A stretch of DNA of 64,000 nt, from assembly GCF_900111925.1 (NCBI RefSeq), contig NZ_FOKA01000011.1, positions 62,001 to 126,000 on the forward strand, given 5' to 3'. Numbering within the stretch: position 1 is the stretch's first letter; each line of letters opens with the position of its first letter. The DNA is from Cellulomonas marina (GTDB taxonomy: Bacteria > Actinomycetota > Actinomycetes > Actinomycetales > Cellulomonadaceae). The notes beneath the pieces are model-generated. The model ran no database searches, had not been told where the DNA came from, and saw only the letters and a program-made list of their open reading frames with translations. A program made the translations under genes and the position numbers. This document shows, piece after piece, positions 36,773 through 45,883 of this stretch.

Positions 36773-37786
36773 TCAGGGCGTGGCGGCGAACCCGACGACG
36801 GCCGTCCCGGGTGCCGGGGCCGCCGCGTCGGTCGGCGTCGTCGTCGCCCAGCCCGGCGTCCCGCGCTCCCAGCGGGCGGTCGCGGTCTCGACGCTCGTCG
36901 CGCCCGTCGCCCACGCCGTCGCGACCGCCCACTGCGCCGCCGCCCAGCCGCCGCGCGACGGGTCGTCCGGCGTGCGGGCCGCCAGGTCGAGCACGACCCG
37001 GGGGCTGCCGTCCGCCGCCGCGCCGGTCGAGACGGCGGCGCCGAGGTCCTGGGCGGCGCGCGCCCCGAGCGCCGCCGCGCGGTCGGCGGCCGTGGGCGCC
37101 GGGGTGCCCGCGGCACCGTCCACCGCGTGCAGGTCGCAGGTGAGGACGGCGGGGGACCAGCCCGTCAGGGCCGAGGCCCAGGCCCGGGACCGCACCTCGT
37201 GCTGGGCGTACGCGTCCGGGAACGCCGAACGCTGCACCGCCTGCGCCGCCACGGTGACCGGCAGGTCGGCCCAGCCCTCGACCTCGACGAGGGCGTCGTA
37301 GAACCGGCCCGTCGCGTGCACGCGGTCCTGCACCTGCTCGGCGGTGCCCCACCCCTGCGACGGCCGCTGCTGGAACAGCCCCAAGGAGTCCCGGTCGCCG
37401 TACGTGACGTTGACGAGACCCGACTCCTGCAGCGTCGTGGCCAGCGCGATCGTCGCCGCCCGCGCGGGCAGGCCGCGCGCGACCGCCGCACCTGCGACGA
37501 GGGCGGCGTTGTCGGCCTGCTCGGGGGTCAGGTGCCAGTCCGTGCCGTCGAGCGTCGTCGAGCACCGCTCCGCGGCGAGGCCCGGCGCTCCGCGGTCGAG
37601 GAACGCCAGCACGGCGGCCACCGCGCCGGTGCCCAGCGCCCCGAGGGCGACGAGCACGACGAGCGCGCGCAGCAGGCGGGCCGCGGGCCCGGGGCCCCGG
37701 CCGGCACCACGACCGCCGCCGGACCCGGCGCCCGACCCGGTCCTCGGGCGCGGCGGCCGCGCCGGCCCGGCCGGACGGCCCGGCAC
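36773..37786 (-). CDS. Putative lysozyme-like membrane-anchored protein
   Basis: 337 residues. A Pro/Gly/Arg-rich cytoplasmic N-terminus, one membrane helix (about 41-62), then an extracytoplasmic domain with ALATTLQESGLVNVTYGDRDSLGLFQQRPSQGWGTAEQVQDRVHATGRFYDALVEVEGW. The LQES glutamate followed by SLGLFQQ resembles lysozyme/transglycosylase-like proteins that are widespread but uncharacterised in Actinobacteria. Peptidoglycan cleavage is an inference. GTG 37786 is 2 bp after the dapD stop, so it is coupled to dapD, which fits a cell-wall theme. Confidence 0.72.
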   Translation of the reverse strand: MPGRPAGPARPPRPRTGSGAGSGGGRGAGRGPGPAARLLRALVVLVALGALGTGAVAAVLAFLDRGAPGLAAERCSTTLDGTDWHLTPEQADNAALVAGAAVARGLPARAATIALATTLQESGLVNVTYGDRDSLGLFQQRPSQGWGTAEQVQDRVHATGRFYDALVEVEGWADLPVTVAAQAVQRSAFPDAYAQHEVRSRAWASALTGWSPAVLTCDLHAVDGAAGTPAPTAADRAAALGARAAQDLGAAVSTGAAADGSPRVVLDLAARTPDDPSRGGWAAAQWAVATAWATGATSVETATARWERGTPGWATTTPTDAAAPAPGTAVVGFAATP

Positions 37787-37788
37787 GC

Positions 37789-38817
37789 TCAGTTCGCGTG
37801 CAGGGCCGCGTTGAGCTCGACGCCCACGCCCTCGCGCGGCACCGCCTCGACCCCGCCGGTGAGGGAGTTGCGCCGGAACAGCAGCCCGTCGGCACCGGCC
37901 AGCTCGCGCGCCCGCACCACGCGGGGGGCGGCCTCGTCGCCCGGCCGGGGGAGCAGCGTCACCTTGGCGCCGGCCGTCAGGTACAGCCCCGCCTCGACCA
38001 CGCAGTCGTCGCCCAGCGGGATGCCGAGCCCGGCGTTGGCCCCCAGCAGCGTCCGGCGGCCGATCGACACGACGTGCTTCCCGCCCCCGGACAGCGTGCC
38101 CATGATCGAGGCGCCGCCCCCGACGTCCGACCCGTCGCCGACGACGACGCCCGCGGAGATGCGCCCCTCGACCATGGAGGTGCCCGTCGTGCCGGCGTTG
38201 TAGTTGACGAAGCCCTCGTGCATGACGGTCGTGCCCGGCGCGAGGTGCGCCCCCAGCCGCACGCGTGACGCGTCGGCCACGCGCACGCCGGCGGGGACGA
38301 CGTAGTCCGTCATCCGCGGGAACTTGTCGACGCCGTGCACCGTCGGCGCCACCCCCGTCGCGGCGCGCACGCGCAGCCGCACGTCCTCGAACCCGTCGAC
38401 GGCGCACGGCCCGCGGTCGGTCCACACCACCGTCGGCAGCACCCCGAAGATCCCGTCGAGCGCGAGCCCGTGGGGCGCGACCAGCCGGTGCGACAGCAGG
38501 TGCAGGCGCAGGTAGGCGTCCGCGGTCGTCGCCGGGGGCGCGGCGAGGTCCAGCACCGTCGTCACGACGGCCGCCCGCACGCCGCGCAGGTCGTCGTCGC
38601 GCTCCGCGGCCGTCAGGCCCTCCGGCACGGGGACGGGGTCCGGGGCCGCCTCGCCCGGCGCCCCGAGCACCGGCTCCGGGTACCAGACGTCCAGCACCGT
38701 GCCGTCGGCCGCGTGGGTGGCGAGCCCGGCCGCCCAGGCGAGGGTCGGTCCGGTCGGGTCGTCGGGGGTGGTGCCGCTGACGGCCTCGCTCATCGGCACG
38801 CTCCTGGCCTCGCTCAT
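37789..38817 (-). CDS. dapD: Tetrahydrodipicolinate N-succinyltransferase DapD
   Basis: 342 residues. The C-terminal half is a left-handed beta-helix of hexapeptide repeats ([68 protein letters not shown]), followed by a C-terminal tail. Family knowledge: succinylates tetrahydrodipicolinate in the succinylase branch of lysine/diaminopimelate synthesis; it works with DapC and DapE in this window. ATG 38817 sits 6 nt after a -10-like TACCCT, so it may be leaderless; ATG 38793 has AGGAG upstream and is the alternative. Divergent from dapE across 39 bp. Confidence 0.92.
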   Translation of the reverse strand: MSEARSVPMSEAVSGTTPDDPTGPTLAWAAGLATHAADGTVLDVWYPEPVLGAPGEAAPDPVPVPEGLTAAERDDDLRGVRAAVVTTVLDLAAPPATTADAYLRLHLLSHRLVAPHGLALDGIFGVLPTVVWTDRGPCAVDGFEDVRLRVRAATGVAPTVHGVDKFPRMTDYVVPAGVRVADASRVRLGAHLAPGTTVMHEGFVNYNAGTTGTSMVEGRISAGVVVGDGSDVGGGASIMGTLSGGGKHVVSIGRRTLLGANAGLGIPLGDDCVVEAGLYLTAGAKVTLLPRPGDEAAPRVVRARELAGADGLLFRRNSLTGGVEAVPREGVGVELNAALHAN

Positions 38818-38823
38818 GGGGGA

Positions 38824-38829
38824 AGGGTA
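38824..38829 (-). promoter_or_regulatory. -10 box of dapD
   Basis: The minus strand reads TACCCT, ending 6 nt before the ATG at 38817. It faces the dapE box 14 bp away. Confidence 0.5.
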
Positions 38830-38843
38830 CGCAGCGGCCCGGT

Positions 38844-38849
38844 TAGGGT
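38844..38849 (+). promoter_or_regulatory. -10 box of leaderless dapE
   Basis: TAGGGT ends 7 nt before the ATG at 38857; no ribosome binding site. Confidence 0.6.
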
Positions 38850-38856
38850 CGCCGCC

Positions 38857-40005
38857 ATGACGTCCTCCGAGACACCCCCGCCGTCCGACGCCCCGCGCCC
38901 CGTCGTGGACCTGCCCGTCGGGCCGGGGCCGGACGGCACGCCGGACCTCGTCGCGCTGACGGCGGCGCTGTGCGACCTGCGGTCGGTCAGCGGCGAGGAG
39001 ACGGCGCTCGCCGACGCCGTCGAGGCGGCCCTGCGGCGGGCCCCGCACCTGGAGGTGCTGCGCGACGGGGACGCGGTCGTCGCCCGCACGCACCTCGGCC
39101 GGGGCGAGCGCGTCGTCGTCGCCGGTCACATCGATACGGTGCCGGTCAACGGCAACCTGCCGACGCGCCTCGTCGTCGAGGACGGCGTCGAGGTGCTGCG
39201 GGGGCGCGGGACGGTCGACATGAAGGGCGGCGTCGCGGTCGCGCTGGCGCTCGCGGTCGAGCTCGACGCGCCCGTGCGGGACGTCACGTGGGTCTTCTAC
39301 GACCACGAGGAGGTCGACTCGGCGCTCAACGGGCTGGGGCGCGTGGCGCGGCACCACCCGGACTGGCTCGCGGCGGACTTCGCGGTGCTCGGCGAGCCGA
39401 CGGCCGCGGGCATCGAGGGCGGCTGCAACGGCACGCTGCGGGTGGGGGTGCGCGTGCGCGGCACCGCGGCGCACTCGGCGCGCGCCTGGATGGGGCGCAA
39501 CGCCGTGCACGCCGCGGGGGAGGTGCTGCGGCGGCTCGAGGCGTACAGCCCGGCGCAGGTCGAGGTCGACGGGCTGGTGTACCGCGAGGGCCTCAACGCC
39601 GTCCTCGTCAGCGGCGGCGTGGCGACGAACGTCATCCCCGACCTGTGCGTCGTGACGGTGAACTACCGCTTCGCGCCGTCGCGGTCCGTCGCGGAGGCGG
39701 AGGCGCACGTGCGCGAGGTCCTCGCCGGGTTCGACGTCGTCGTCACCGACGCGGCCGCCGGCGCGCGCCCCGGCCTGGACCACCCCGCGGCCGCCGGCTT
39801 CGTCGACGCGGTGCTGGCCGTCACCGGCGGCGCCCCCGCCCCGAAGTACGGGTGGACCGACGTCGCCCGGTTCTCCGAGCTCGGCGTGCCGGCGGTGAAC
39901 TTCGGCCCGGGCGACCCGTCGCTGGCCCACCACGACGACGAGCGGGTGCCCACGGCGCAGCTCCGCAGCGTGCACGAGGCGCTGCGCCGCTGGTTGACGG
40001 CCTGA
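38857..40005 (+). CDS. dapE: Succinyl-diaminopimelate desuccinylase DapE
   Basis: 382 residues, M20 family. Metal ligands are visible: [32 protein letters not shown] (catalytic Glu) and [16 protein letters not shown], with a terminal His in [10 protein letters not shown]. Family knowledge: removes succinate from N-succinyl-diaminopimelate using two zinc ions. It forms a divergent pair with dapD. The amidohydrolase at 58.4 kb is a more distant M20D protein. Translation is probably leaderless. Confidence 0.93.
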   Translation: MTSSETPPPSDAPRPVVDLPVGPGPDGTPDLVALTAALCDLRSVSGEETALADAVEAALRRAPHLEVLRDGDAVVARTHLGRGERVVVAGHIDTVPVNGNLPTRLVVEDGVEVLRGRGTVDMKGGVAVALALAVELDAPVRDVTWVFYDHEEVDSALNGLGRVARHHPDWLAADFAVLGEPTAAGIEGGCNGTLRVGVRVRGTAAHSARAWMGRNAVHAAGEVLRRLEAYSPAQVEVDGLVYREGLNAVLVSGGVATNVIPDLCVVTVNYRFAPSRSVAEAEAHVREVLAGFDVVVTDAAAGARPGLDHPAAAGFVDAVLAVTGGAPAPKYGWTDVARFSELGVPAVNFGPGDPSLAHHDDERVPTAQLRSVHEALRRWLTA

Positions 40006-40059
40006 GGAGCCCGCCCGGCGGGGCCGCGTGCCCGCGTCGTCGGGTCGGGCGGGCGACCC

Positions 40060-40065
40060 TACGCT
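40060..40065 (+). promoter_or_regulatory. -10 box of leaderless LOG-family gene
   Basis: TACGCT ends 7 nt before the ATG at 40073; no ribosome binding site. Confidence 0.6.
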
Positions 40066-40072
40066 GGCGGGC

Positions 40073-40927
40073 ATGAGCGACGACGGCACGCCCAGCCCCG
40101 GCCGCGGGTACCGCAAGGGACCGGTGCTCCTGCGGCGCAACGAGATCCCGGCGACGACGTCCGACCAGCGCCTGCTGAGCCCCAGCCGCAGCGCCACCTG
40201 GCTGCACGACGACCCCTGGCGGGTCATGCGCATCCAGAGCGAGTTCGTCGAGGGGTTCGGCGCGCTGGCCGAGCTCGGCCCGGCCGTGTCGGTCTTCGGG
40301 TCGGCGCGCACGTCGCCCGACCACCCCGACTACGCGATGGGTCGCGCCGTCGGGCGCGGGCTGGCCGAGGCGGGCTACGCCGTGATCACCGGCGGCGGGC
40401 CGGGCGTCATGGCGGCCGCGAACCAGGGCGCCTGCGACGCGGGGGGCAAGTCGGTCGGGCTGGGCATCGAGCTGCCCTTCGAGCAGGGCCTCAACGAGTG
40501 GGTCGACCTCGGCGTCAGCTTCCGCTACTTCTTCGCGCGCAAGACGATGTTCGTCAAGTACTCGGAGGGGTTCGTCGTGCTGCCGGGCGGCTTCGGCACG
40601 CTCGACGAGCTGTTCGAGGCGCTCACGCTCGTGCAGACGCACAAGGTCACGAGCTTCCCCGTGGTGCTGCTCAACTCGGGGTACTGGCGGGGGCTGCTGG
40701 ACTGGGCGCGGGAGACCCTCGTGCCGCGCGGGATGATCGCGCCGGCCGACCTCGACCTGCTGCGCCTCACCGACGACCCCGACGAGGCCGTCGACATCGT
40801 CGTGCGGCGTGGGGCCGAGCTGCGCGCGGAGGAGGCTGCGGCCCAGGCGGCGACGCAGGACGCGGTCGAGCGGTCGGAGCGCGAGACGCAGGAGGCGGGC
40901 GGCGCGTCCGCCGGCCCGGCGTCGTGA
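40073..40927 (+). CDS. LOG-family nucleoside 5'-monophosphate phosphoribohydrolase
   Basis: 284 residues. The hallmark motifs [14 protein letters not shown] and [15 protein letters not shown], with an Arg in FFARKTMF, identify the LOG/TIGR00730 family. Family knowledge: hydrolyses cytokinin riboside 5'-monophosphates, or more generally nucleoside 5'-monophosphates, to base plus ribose phosphate. The mycobacterial counterpart (Rv1205) is also near folP2. The N-terminal 45 residues and the Glu/Ala-rich C-terminal 35 residues are extensions. Leaderless start at ATG 40073. folP2-type gene follows after 34 bp. Confidence 0.9.
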   Translation: MSDDGTPSPGRGYRKGPVLLRRNEIPATTSDQRLLSPSRSATWLHDDPWRVMRIQSEFVEGFGALAELGPAVSVFGSARTSPDHPDYAMGRAVGRGLAEAGYAVITGGGPGVMAAANQGACDAGGKSVGLGIELPFEQGLNEWVDLGVSFRYFFARKTMFVKYSEGFVVLPGGFGTLDELFEALTLVQTHKVTSFPVVLLNSGYWRGLLDWARETLVPRGMIAPADLDLLRLTDDPDEAVDIVVRRGAELRAEEAAAQAATQDAVERSERETQEAGGASAGPAS

Positions 40928-40961
40928 GGACGGCCGTCGGGGCGGGCGACCGAGGCGTCGC

Positions 40962-41933
40962 ATGAGCGGTGCCCTGCCCGGAGCGCACCCGGCGCCGGGG
41001 GTCCCGGACGTCCCGCCCGCCGGGCCGCCCGTGCGCCTGGGCGGGCGGACCGTCGGGGTCGACCACCCCCTCGTCATGGCGGTGGTCAACCGCACGCCGG
41101 ACTCCTTCTACGCGGCCGCGCGGCACACCGACGGGACCGTCGACGCGGCCGTCGACCGGGCCGTGGCCGAGGGCGCGGACCTCGTCGACATCGGCGGCGT
41201 GCGCGCCGGGCGGGGGCCGCGGGTCGACGTCGCGGAGGAGGTGGAGCGCGTCGTGCCCGTGCTGGCGCGGGTGCGACGGCGCCACCCGGACCTGCTGCTC
41301 AGCGTCGACACGTGGCGGGCCCCCGTGGCGCGAGCCGCCGCCGACGCCGGCGCCGACCTGCTCAACGACACCTGGGCCGGCTGGGATCCCGGCGTCGCCG
41401 AGGTCGCCGCGGAGCGCGACCTCGGCCTCGTCGTCAGCCACACCGGCGGCGCCCGCCCGCGCACCGACCCGCTGCGCGTCACGTACCCGCTCGCGGAGGG
41501 CGCGCCCGGCGACGAGGCGGCCGCCGACCCGCTGGACGGCGTGCTGCAGGACGTCCTGCGGACGCTGGCCGCGGGCGCGCGGCGGGCCGTCGACCTGGGC
41601 GTCCACCCGCGGTCGGTGCTGGTGGACCCGACGCACGACTTCGGCAAGACGACCTGGCACTCCCTGCACCTGGTCCGGCGGACGCAGGCGCTCGTCGGGC
41701 TCGGGCACCCCGTCCTCATGGCGCTGTCGCGCAAGGACTTCGTCGGGGAGTCCCTGGGGCTGCCGCCCGAGGAGCGGCTCGAGGGGACGCTGGCCGCCAC
41801 CGTCCTGGCGGCGTGGTGGGGGGCGCGCGTGTTCCGCACGCACGACGTGCGGGCCGCCCGTCGCGCGCTGGACATGGTGGCGGTGCTGCGCGGGGACCGG
41901 GCGCCGGAGCGGACGGTCCGGGGACTCGCGTGA
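40962..41933 (+). CDS. folP2: FolP2-type dihydropteroate synthase-like protein
   Basis: 323 residues. It has the DHPS barrel: VMAVVNRTPDSFYAAARHTDGTVDAA, VDIGGVRAGRGP, LLLSVDTWRAPVARAA, GADLLNDTWAGWD. The second loop reads GGVRAGRG where true DHPS reads GGESTRPG, and the C-terminal part is altered, as in FolP2 proteins of mycobacteria, which have been reported to lack DHPS activity (from memory of the family). Its real substrate is unknown. It overlaps the next membrane protein gene by GTGA. In mycobacteria gpgS follows folP2; here it is absent. Confidence 0.83.
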   Translation: MSGALPGAHPAPGVPDVPPAGPPVRLGGRTVGVDHPLVMAVVNRTPDSFYAAARHTDGTVDAAVDRAVAEGADLVDIGGVRAGRGPRVDVAEEVERVVPVLARVRRRHPDLLLSVDTWRAPVARAAADAGADLLNDTWAGWDPGVAEVAAERDLGLVVSHTGGARPRTDPLRVTYPLAEGAPGDEAAADPLDGVLQDVLRTLAAGARRAVDLGVHPRSVLVDPTHDFGKTTWHSLHLVRRTQALVGLGHPVLMALSRKDFVGESLGLPPEERLEGTLAATVLAAWWGARVFRTHDVRAARRALDMVAVLRGDRAPERTVRGLA

Positions 41934-43129
41934 GGCCCGCCGCCTGGCCGTGGTGGGTCCGGGTGCTGGCCGTGTGGTCGGCGGCACGGCTCGTGTCGGC
42001 CGCCCTGCTGCTGGTGGCCGCCACCCGGCAGGAGGCGCTCGGCGCCGTGCCCGCGCAGCCCTCCTACGGCACCTTCGTCTCGCTCATGTTCGACGGGGAC
42101 TGGTACCGGCGCATCGCCGAGGACGGTTACCCCTCCACCCTGCCGCGGGGCGCCGACGGGCTCGTCGTGCAGAACGCGTGGGCCTTCTACCCCCTGTTCC
42201 CCGGGCTCGTGCGCCTGGTCGTGGCGGTGACGGGTGCGTCCTGGGAGGTCACCGCGCCCGCGCTGGCGACCGTCCTCGGCGCGGCCGCGGCGCTCGTCGT
42301 GCACCGCGTCGTCGAGCGGGGGGCGCCGGCCGCCTGCACCGCTCGGCCGGGCCTGCCGCTGGCGACCGTCGCGCTCCTCGCGGTGTTCCCCACGGCCGTG
42401 GTCACGCAGGTCGCCTACACGGAGTCGCTCGCCCTCCTGCTGGTCGCGCTGGTGCTGCTCGGGCTCGTGGGACGGCGCTACGCGCTCGTGGCGGTCGCGG
42501 TCGTCCTCCTCGGGTTCACGCGGTCCGTCGCGCTGCCGGTGGCCGCGGTCGTCGGCGTGCACGCGCTCGTGCGGCTCGTGCGGGCGCGGCGGGGGGAGGA
42601 GCCGCTGCGCCCGTCCGGCGCGGCGGGCCTCGTCGGGCTCGGCGTGCTCGCCGTCGCCTCGGGGTTCGCGTGGCCGGCGGTGACGGGCTGGGTGACCGGG
42701 GTCGAGGACGCCTACCTGCAGACGCAGGGCGCCTGGCGCGGGGTCCGGGAGGTGACGCCGTTCGGGGCGCTGGGGTACGCGACGCGGTTCTGGCTGGGCG
42801 GCTGGGCGGTGCCGGGGCTGGTGGGGGCGTTCGCGCTGCTCGGCGGCCTGCTCCTGCTGCCGGCGGCGCGGCGGCTGGCGCCGGAGCTGCGCGCGTGGCC
42901 GGCCGCCTACGTGCTGTACCTGGCGGCGGTGGTCGAACCGGGGTCGTCGACCGCGCGGTTCCTGCTGCTGGCCTTCCCCTACGCCGCCGTCGTCGCCGGT
43001 CTCGTGACGCGCCCCGCCGTCGCGCGGCGCGCCTGGCTGGCCGCGGTCGTGGTGCTGTCGCTGGTGCTGCAGGCCGTGTGGGTGCTGACGATCTGGGTGT
43101 TCACGCCGCCCGCCGACTGGCCGCCGTGA
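41930..43129 (+). CDS. Multi-pass membrane glycosyltransferase-like protein (PIG-V/GT-C type)
   Basis: 399 residues with about ten membrane helices. The first large loop contains SLMFDGDWYRRIAEDGYP, an acidic motif resembling the catalytic loop of PIG-V/Gpi18-like mannosyltransferases, and QNAWAFYPLFPGLVRLV follows. Family knowledge: GT-C enzymes use a polyprenyl-phosphate sugar donor. Whether this one transfers mannose is not known; a GMP gene (manC) at 57 kb could supply mannosyl donors. It occupies the position that gpgS holds next to folP2 in mycobacteria. GTG 41930 overlaps the folP2 stop. Confidence 0.75.
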   Translation: MRPAAWPWWVRVLAVWSAARLVSAALLLVAATRQEALGAVPAQPSYGTFVSLMFDGDWYRRIAEDGYPSTLPRGADGLVVQNAWAFYPLFPGLVRLVVAVTGASWEVTAPALATVLGAAAALVVHRVVERGAPAACTARPGLPLATVALLAVFPTAVVTQVAYTESLALLLVALVLLGLVGRRYALVAVAVVLLGFTRSVALPVAAVVGVHALVRLVRARRGEEPLRPSGAAGLVGLGVLAVASGFAWPAVTGWVTGVEDAYLQTQGAWRGVREVTPFGALGYATRFWLGGWAVPGLVGAFALLGGLLLLPAARRLAPELRAWPAAYVLYLAAVVEPGSSTARFLLLAFPYAAVVAGLVTRPAVARRAWLAAVVVLSLVLQAVWVLTIWVFTPPADWPP

Positions 43130-43226
43130 CGGCCGCCCCGGTCGGTCGGGGGCCCGCGGCGCCGCGCCGCCTCACTCCTCCGGGGCGTCCCGGGCCAGGT
43201 CGCGGCCGTCGCAGGGTCCGGTGACC

Positions 43227-43232
43227 TAGGAT
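43227..43232 (+). promoter_or_regulatory. Candidate -10 box of the DUF3117 gene
   Basis: TAGGAT lies 97 nt before the ATG at 43329, giving a leader of about 90 nt that ends in AAGGAG. Confidence 0.5.
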
Positions 43233-43328
43233 CTACCCGGACATCCGGCACGCCGGCAGCCCTGACGCCCGCGCCGGGCGCCGGGGCGCGTCCCACCGCC
43301 CAGCGCACCACGCGAAGGAGACTCCCCC

Positions 43329-43496
43329 ATGGCCGCGATGAAGCCGAGGACCGGCGACGGGCCGCTCGAGGTCACCAAGGAGGGTCGCGGCATCGTCATG
43401 CGTGTCCCGCTCGAGGGGGGCGGGCGCCTGGTCGTCGAGCTGAACGCGACGGAGGCCGCCGAGCTCGGGCAGGCCCTCACCGCCGTCGTCGGCTGA
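43329..43496 (+). CDS. DUF3117 small conserved protein
   Basis: 55 residues, too short for many gene callers: MAAMKPRTGDGPLEVTKEGR, then a strand-rich end VMRVPLEGGGRLVVELNATEAAELG. The sequence is nearly invariant across Actinobacteria (Rv1211 counterpart, from memory), so it is certainly real. ATG 43329 follows AAGGAG. Function is unknown; the length and conservation suggest a small folded partner protein or ribonucleoprotein-associated role (inference). A terminator-like hairpin follows. Confidence 0.93.
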   Translation: MAAMKPRTGDGPLEVTKEGRGIVMRVPLEGGGRLVVELNATEAAELGQALTAVVG

Positions 43497-43509
43497 CCCG
43501 GACGACGTC

Positions 43510-45174
43510 TTGGTCCCACCGCGCACCCGCCCGGGCAGCCCCACGGCTGCCCGGGCGCTGCCGTCCGTCCGCACCGCCGACGGCGCCGTCCCCACCACCG
43601 ACCTCCTCACCGCCGCGGGGGTCGACGCGCTCGCCGTGCCCGTCGGGCCCGCGGCCGCCGGCGACGAGGAGCTGACGCCCGGCCCCGGCACCGCCGAGGC
43701 GGCCGCCCGCTACGGCATCGACCTCGCCGACGTCGCCGAGCGCGCACGTCTGACGGGGGCGGCGGGGGAGTCCTACGTCCTGCAGCTGCCGCGGCCGGTG
43801 GGGTCCCGCGCGGCCCTGCCGTGGGACGGGCTGCCGCTGCGCCTCGTCCTGCTCGGGGTCGGGGACGGGTCGGCGGGCGCCCTGCGCAGGGCCGGCGCCG
43901 CCCTGGCACGCGCCGCCCGCGGGCTCGGCACCGTGGTGAGCACCGTGGGTGCGGGCGACGAGCGCACGCCCGGCGACGCCGCCGAGCGGGCGCGGGCCCT
44001 CGTCGAGGGGTACCTGCTCGCCGCGTACACCGTCCCGACGCGCTCCTCCGCCGCCCGGGTGGCCGCACGCCCCGCCGCGGCGCTGGTGCTGCTGGGTCGG
44101 GACGCCGCACGCCTGGACCCCGCGGTCGCCGCGGCGCGGACCGCCGCCACGGCCACGTGGCTCGCGCGGGACCTCGCCAACGAGCCGTCGGACGTCAAGA
44201 CCCCGGCCTGGGTGGCCGACGTCGCCCGCCGCCGGGCCACCGCCGCCGGCCTCGAGGTCGAGGTGCTGACGCCGCGGGAGCTCGCCGCGCAGGGATTCGG
44301 CGGCATCCTCGCCGTCGGGCGCGGGTCGGCGTCGACGCCGCGGCTCGTGCGCGTCGCGTGGACGCCGCCGGCACCGGGCGGCCCCCACGGCGCCTCGTCG
44401 GGGGGCTCGTCGTCGGGTGGCCACGGGCACGGCACCGTCGGGCGGCACGTCGTGCTCGTCGGGAAGGGCATCACGTTCGACACGGGCGGCATCTCGCTCA
44501 AGCCGCGCGAGTCCATGGTGCCGATGAAGACGGACATGACCGGGGCGGCGGTGGCGCTGGCCGCGGTGCTCGGCGCGGCGGAGGCCGGCGTGCCCCACCG
44601 CGTCACGGCGCTCCTGCCCCTGGCGGAGAACCACCTCGGCGGGGCGTCCTACCGACCCGGGGACGTCGTCACCGTGTACGGCGGACGGACGATCCAGGTG
44701 GACAACACGGACGCGGAGGGGCGGGTCGTGCTGGCCGACGCCCTCGCCTACGCGGACGCCCGGCTCGAGCCGGACCTCGTCGTCGACGTCGCCACCCTCA
44801 CCGGCGCGTCCACCCTCACGTTCGCCCGGACGCACGGGGCGCTCTACGCCACCGACGAGGCCCTGGCGGACGCGCTCGTGGCCGCGGGGTCCGCGGTCGG
44901 GGAGCCCGTGTGGCGGATGCCGCTGGTGGAGGACTACGCCGAGCAGATCCGCTCGGACGTCGCCGACGTGCGGCAGACCGCGCAGGACCGGTCGTTCGGC
45001 GCAGGGGCCGTGGTCGCCGCGCTCATCCTGCGCACGTTCACCGGCGGGCGCGCCTGGGCGCACCTGGACATCGCCGGCCCGGCGCGCGCGACCGCGGACA
45101 GCCACGAGACGACCGCCGGCGCGACGGGCTGGGGCGCGCGGCTCCTGCTGCGGTTCCTCACCGACCTGCGCTGA
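43510..45174 (+). CDS. pepA: Leucyl aminopeptidase (M17)
   Basis: 554 residues from TTG 43510. M17 hallmarks: VGKGITFDTGGISLKPRESM, KTDMTGAAVA, LPLAENHLGG and the signature NTDAEGRVVLADALAYA, giving the two-metal site and catalytic Lys and Arg. A Gly/Ser-rich insert around residues 295-310 is unusual. Family knowledge: cytosolic release of N-terminal amino acids. The start is uncertain: the TTG has no clear ribosome binding site, a 12-bp hairpin (43529-43556) covers codons 7-16, and homologous sequence appears to begin only near codon 18, where no ATG or GTG is in frame. Confidence 0.88.
   Translation: MVPPRTRPGSPTAARALPSVRTADGAVPTTDLLTAAGVDALAVPVGPAAAGDEELTPGPGTAEAAARYGIDLADVAERARLTGAAGESYVLQLPRPVGSRAALPWDGLPLRLVLLGVGDGSAGALRRAGAALARAARGLGTVVSTVGAGDERTPGDAAERARALVEGYLLAAYTVPTRSSAARVAARPAAALVLLGRDAARLDPAVAAARTAATATWLARDLANEPSDVKTPAWVADVARRRATAAGLEVEVLTPRELAAQGFGGILAVGRGSASTPRLVRVAWTPPAPGGPHGASSGGSSSGGHGHGTVGRHVVLVGKGITFDTGGISLKPRESMVPMKTDMTGAAVALAAVLGAAEAGVPHRVTALLPLAENHLGGASYRPGDVVTVYGGRTIQVDNTDAEGRVVLADALAYADARLEPDLVVDVATLTGASTLTFARTHGALYATDEALADALVAAGSAVGEPVWRMPLVEDYAEQIRSDVADVRQTAQDRSFGAGAVVAALILRTFTGGRAWAHLDIAGPARATADSHETTAGATGWGARLLLRFLTDLR
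43529..43556 (+). terminator. Terminator-like hairpin inside the annotated 5' end of pepA
   Basis: GCCCGGGCAGCC (43529-43540) pairs perfectly with GGCTGCCCGGGC (43545-43556) around CCAC. It is 32 nt after the DUF3117 stop, where a terminator is expected, yet inside the pepA frame. Confidence 0.7.
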
Positions 45175-45207
45175 GGCGTCCTGGTCCGTGCGAACTGCGA
45201 CCTGCCG

Positions 45208-45840
45208 TCAGCGGCGCGCGGCCAGCAGCAGGCCGTCGCCGCTGGTGACCAGCGCGGGGACGAGCCGCTCGTCGGCCAGGACCGAGCGCACCACCTCGCG
45301 CATCGTCGTCGTGGCGGGGTCCCGGCGCGCCGGGTCGGCGACACGGTCCCCCCACAGCGCGTCGTCGACGGCCAGCACGCCACCCGGCCTGAGCAGCCGC
45401 ACGGCCTGCTCCACGTGGTCGGGGGTGCCCTCGGGGTCGGCGTCGACGAGCACGAGGTCGTAGGCCGCGTCCGTCAGGCGCGGCAGGACGTCCTGGGCGC
45501 GGCCGCTGATCATGCGCGTGCGCGCCGGCCGGATCCCGGCCTCGCCGAACGCGGCGCGGGCGGCCCGCTGGTGCTCCACCTCGACGTCGATGCTGGTCAG
45601 CACCCCGTCCTCGGGCATCCCGCGCAGCAGGTAGAGCGAGGCGACCCCTGTGCCCGTGCCGACCTCGACGACGGCGCGCGCCCGGGACGCCGCGGCGAGC
45701 AGCCGCAGGACGGCTCCCGCGCCGGGCAGCACCGCCTGGCAGCCGAGCTGGGCGGCGCGCTCGCGCGCCCGTCGCAGCACGTCGTCCTCGACGACCGCGT
45801 CCTCGCAGTACGCCCAGCTGAGGGCCTTGTCGGCGGAGAT
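45208..45840 (-). CDS. SAM-dependent O-methyltransferase (Rv1220c type)
   Basis: About 211 codons. Class I methyltransferase: [18 protein letters not shown] (SAM loop), [55 protein letters not shown]. Family knowledge: resembles O-methyltransferases divergent from sigE in mycobacteria; acceptor unknown. Homologues (from memory) begin [10 protein letters not shown]; here the codon before it is ATC at 45840, with GGGAGG 5 nt upstream. No ATG, GTG or TTG is at that place. The nearest in-frame GTG (45891) lies upstream of a -10-like box and so may not be transcribed. An ATC start or an assembly error is possible. Confidence 0.85.
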   Translation of the reverse strand: MSADKALSWAYCEDAVVEDDVLRRARERAAQLGCQAVLPGAGAVLRLLAAASRARAVVEVGTGTGVASLYLLRGMPEDGVLTSIDVEVEHQRAARAAFGEAGIRPARTRMISGRAQDVLPRLTDAAYDLVLVDADPEGTPDHVEQAVRLLRPGGVLAVDDALWGDRVADPARRDPATTTMREVVRSVLADERLVPALVTSGDGLLLAARR

Positions 45841-45877
45841 GGCGGCCTCCCGGCGGTGGTGGGTGCGGTGCGCCCTG

Positions 45878-45883
45878 AGCGTA
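45878..45883 (-). promoter_or_regulatory. Candidate -10 box of the O-methyltransferase gene
   Basis: The minus strand reads TACGCT here. Transcription would start near 45870, downstream of the only in-frame GTG and about 30 nt before the ATC at 45840. Confidence 0.5.

Noticed and set aside
40962..41933. Calling the gene a true dihydropteroate synthase for folate synthesis.
   Set aside because: The loop reads GGVRAGRG instead of GGESTRPG and the C-terminal end is altered, as in FolP2 proteins that are reported to lack this activity.
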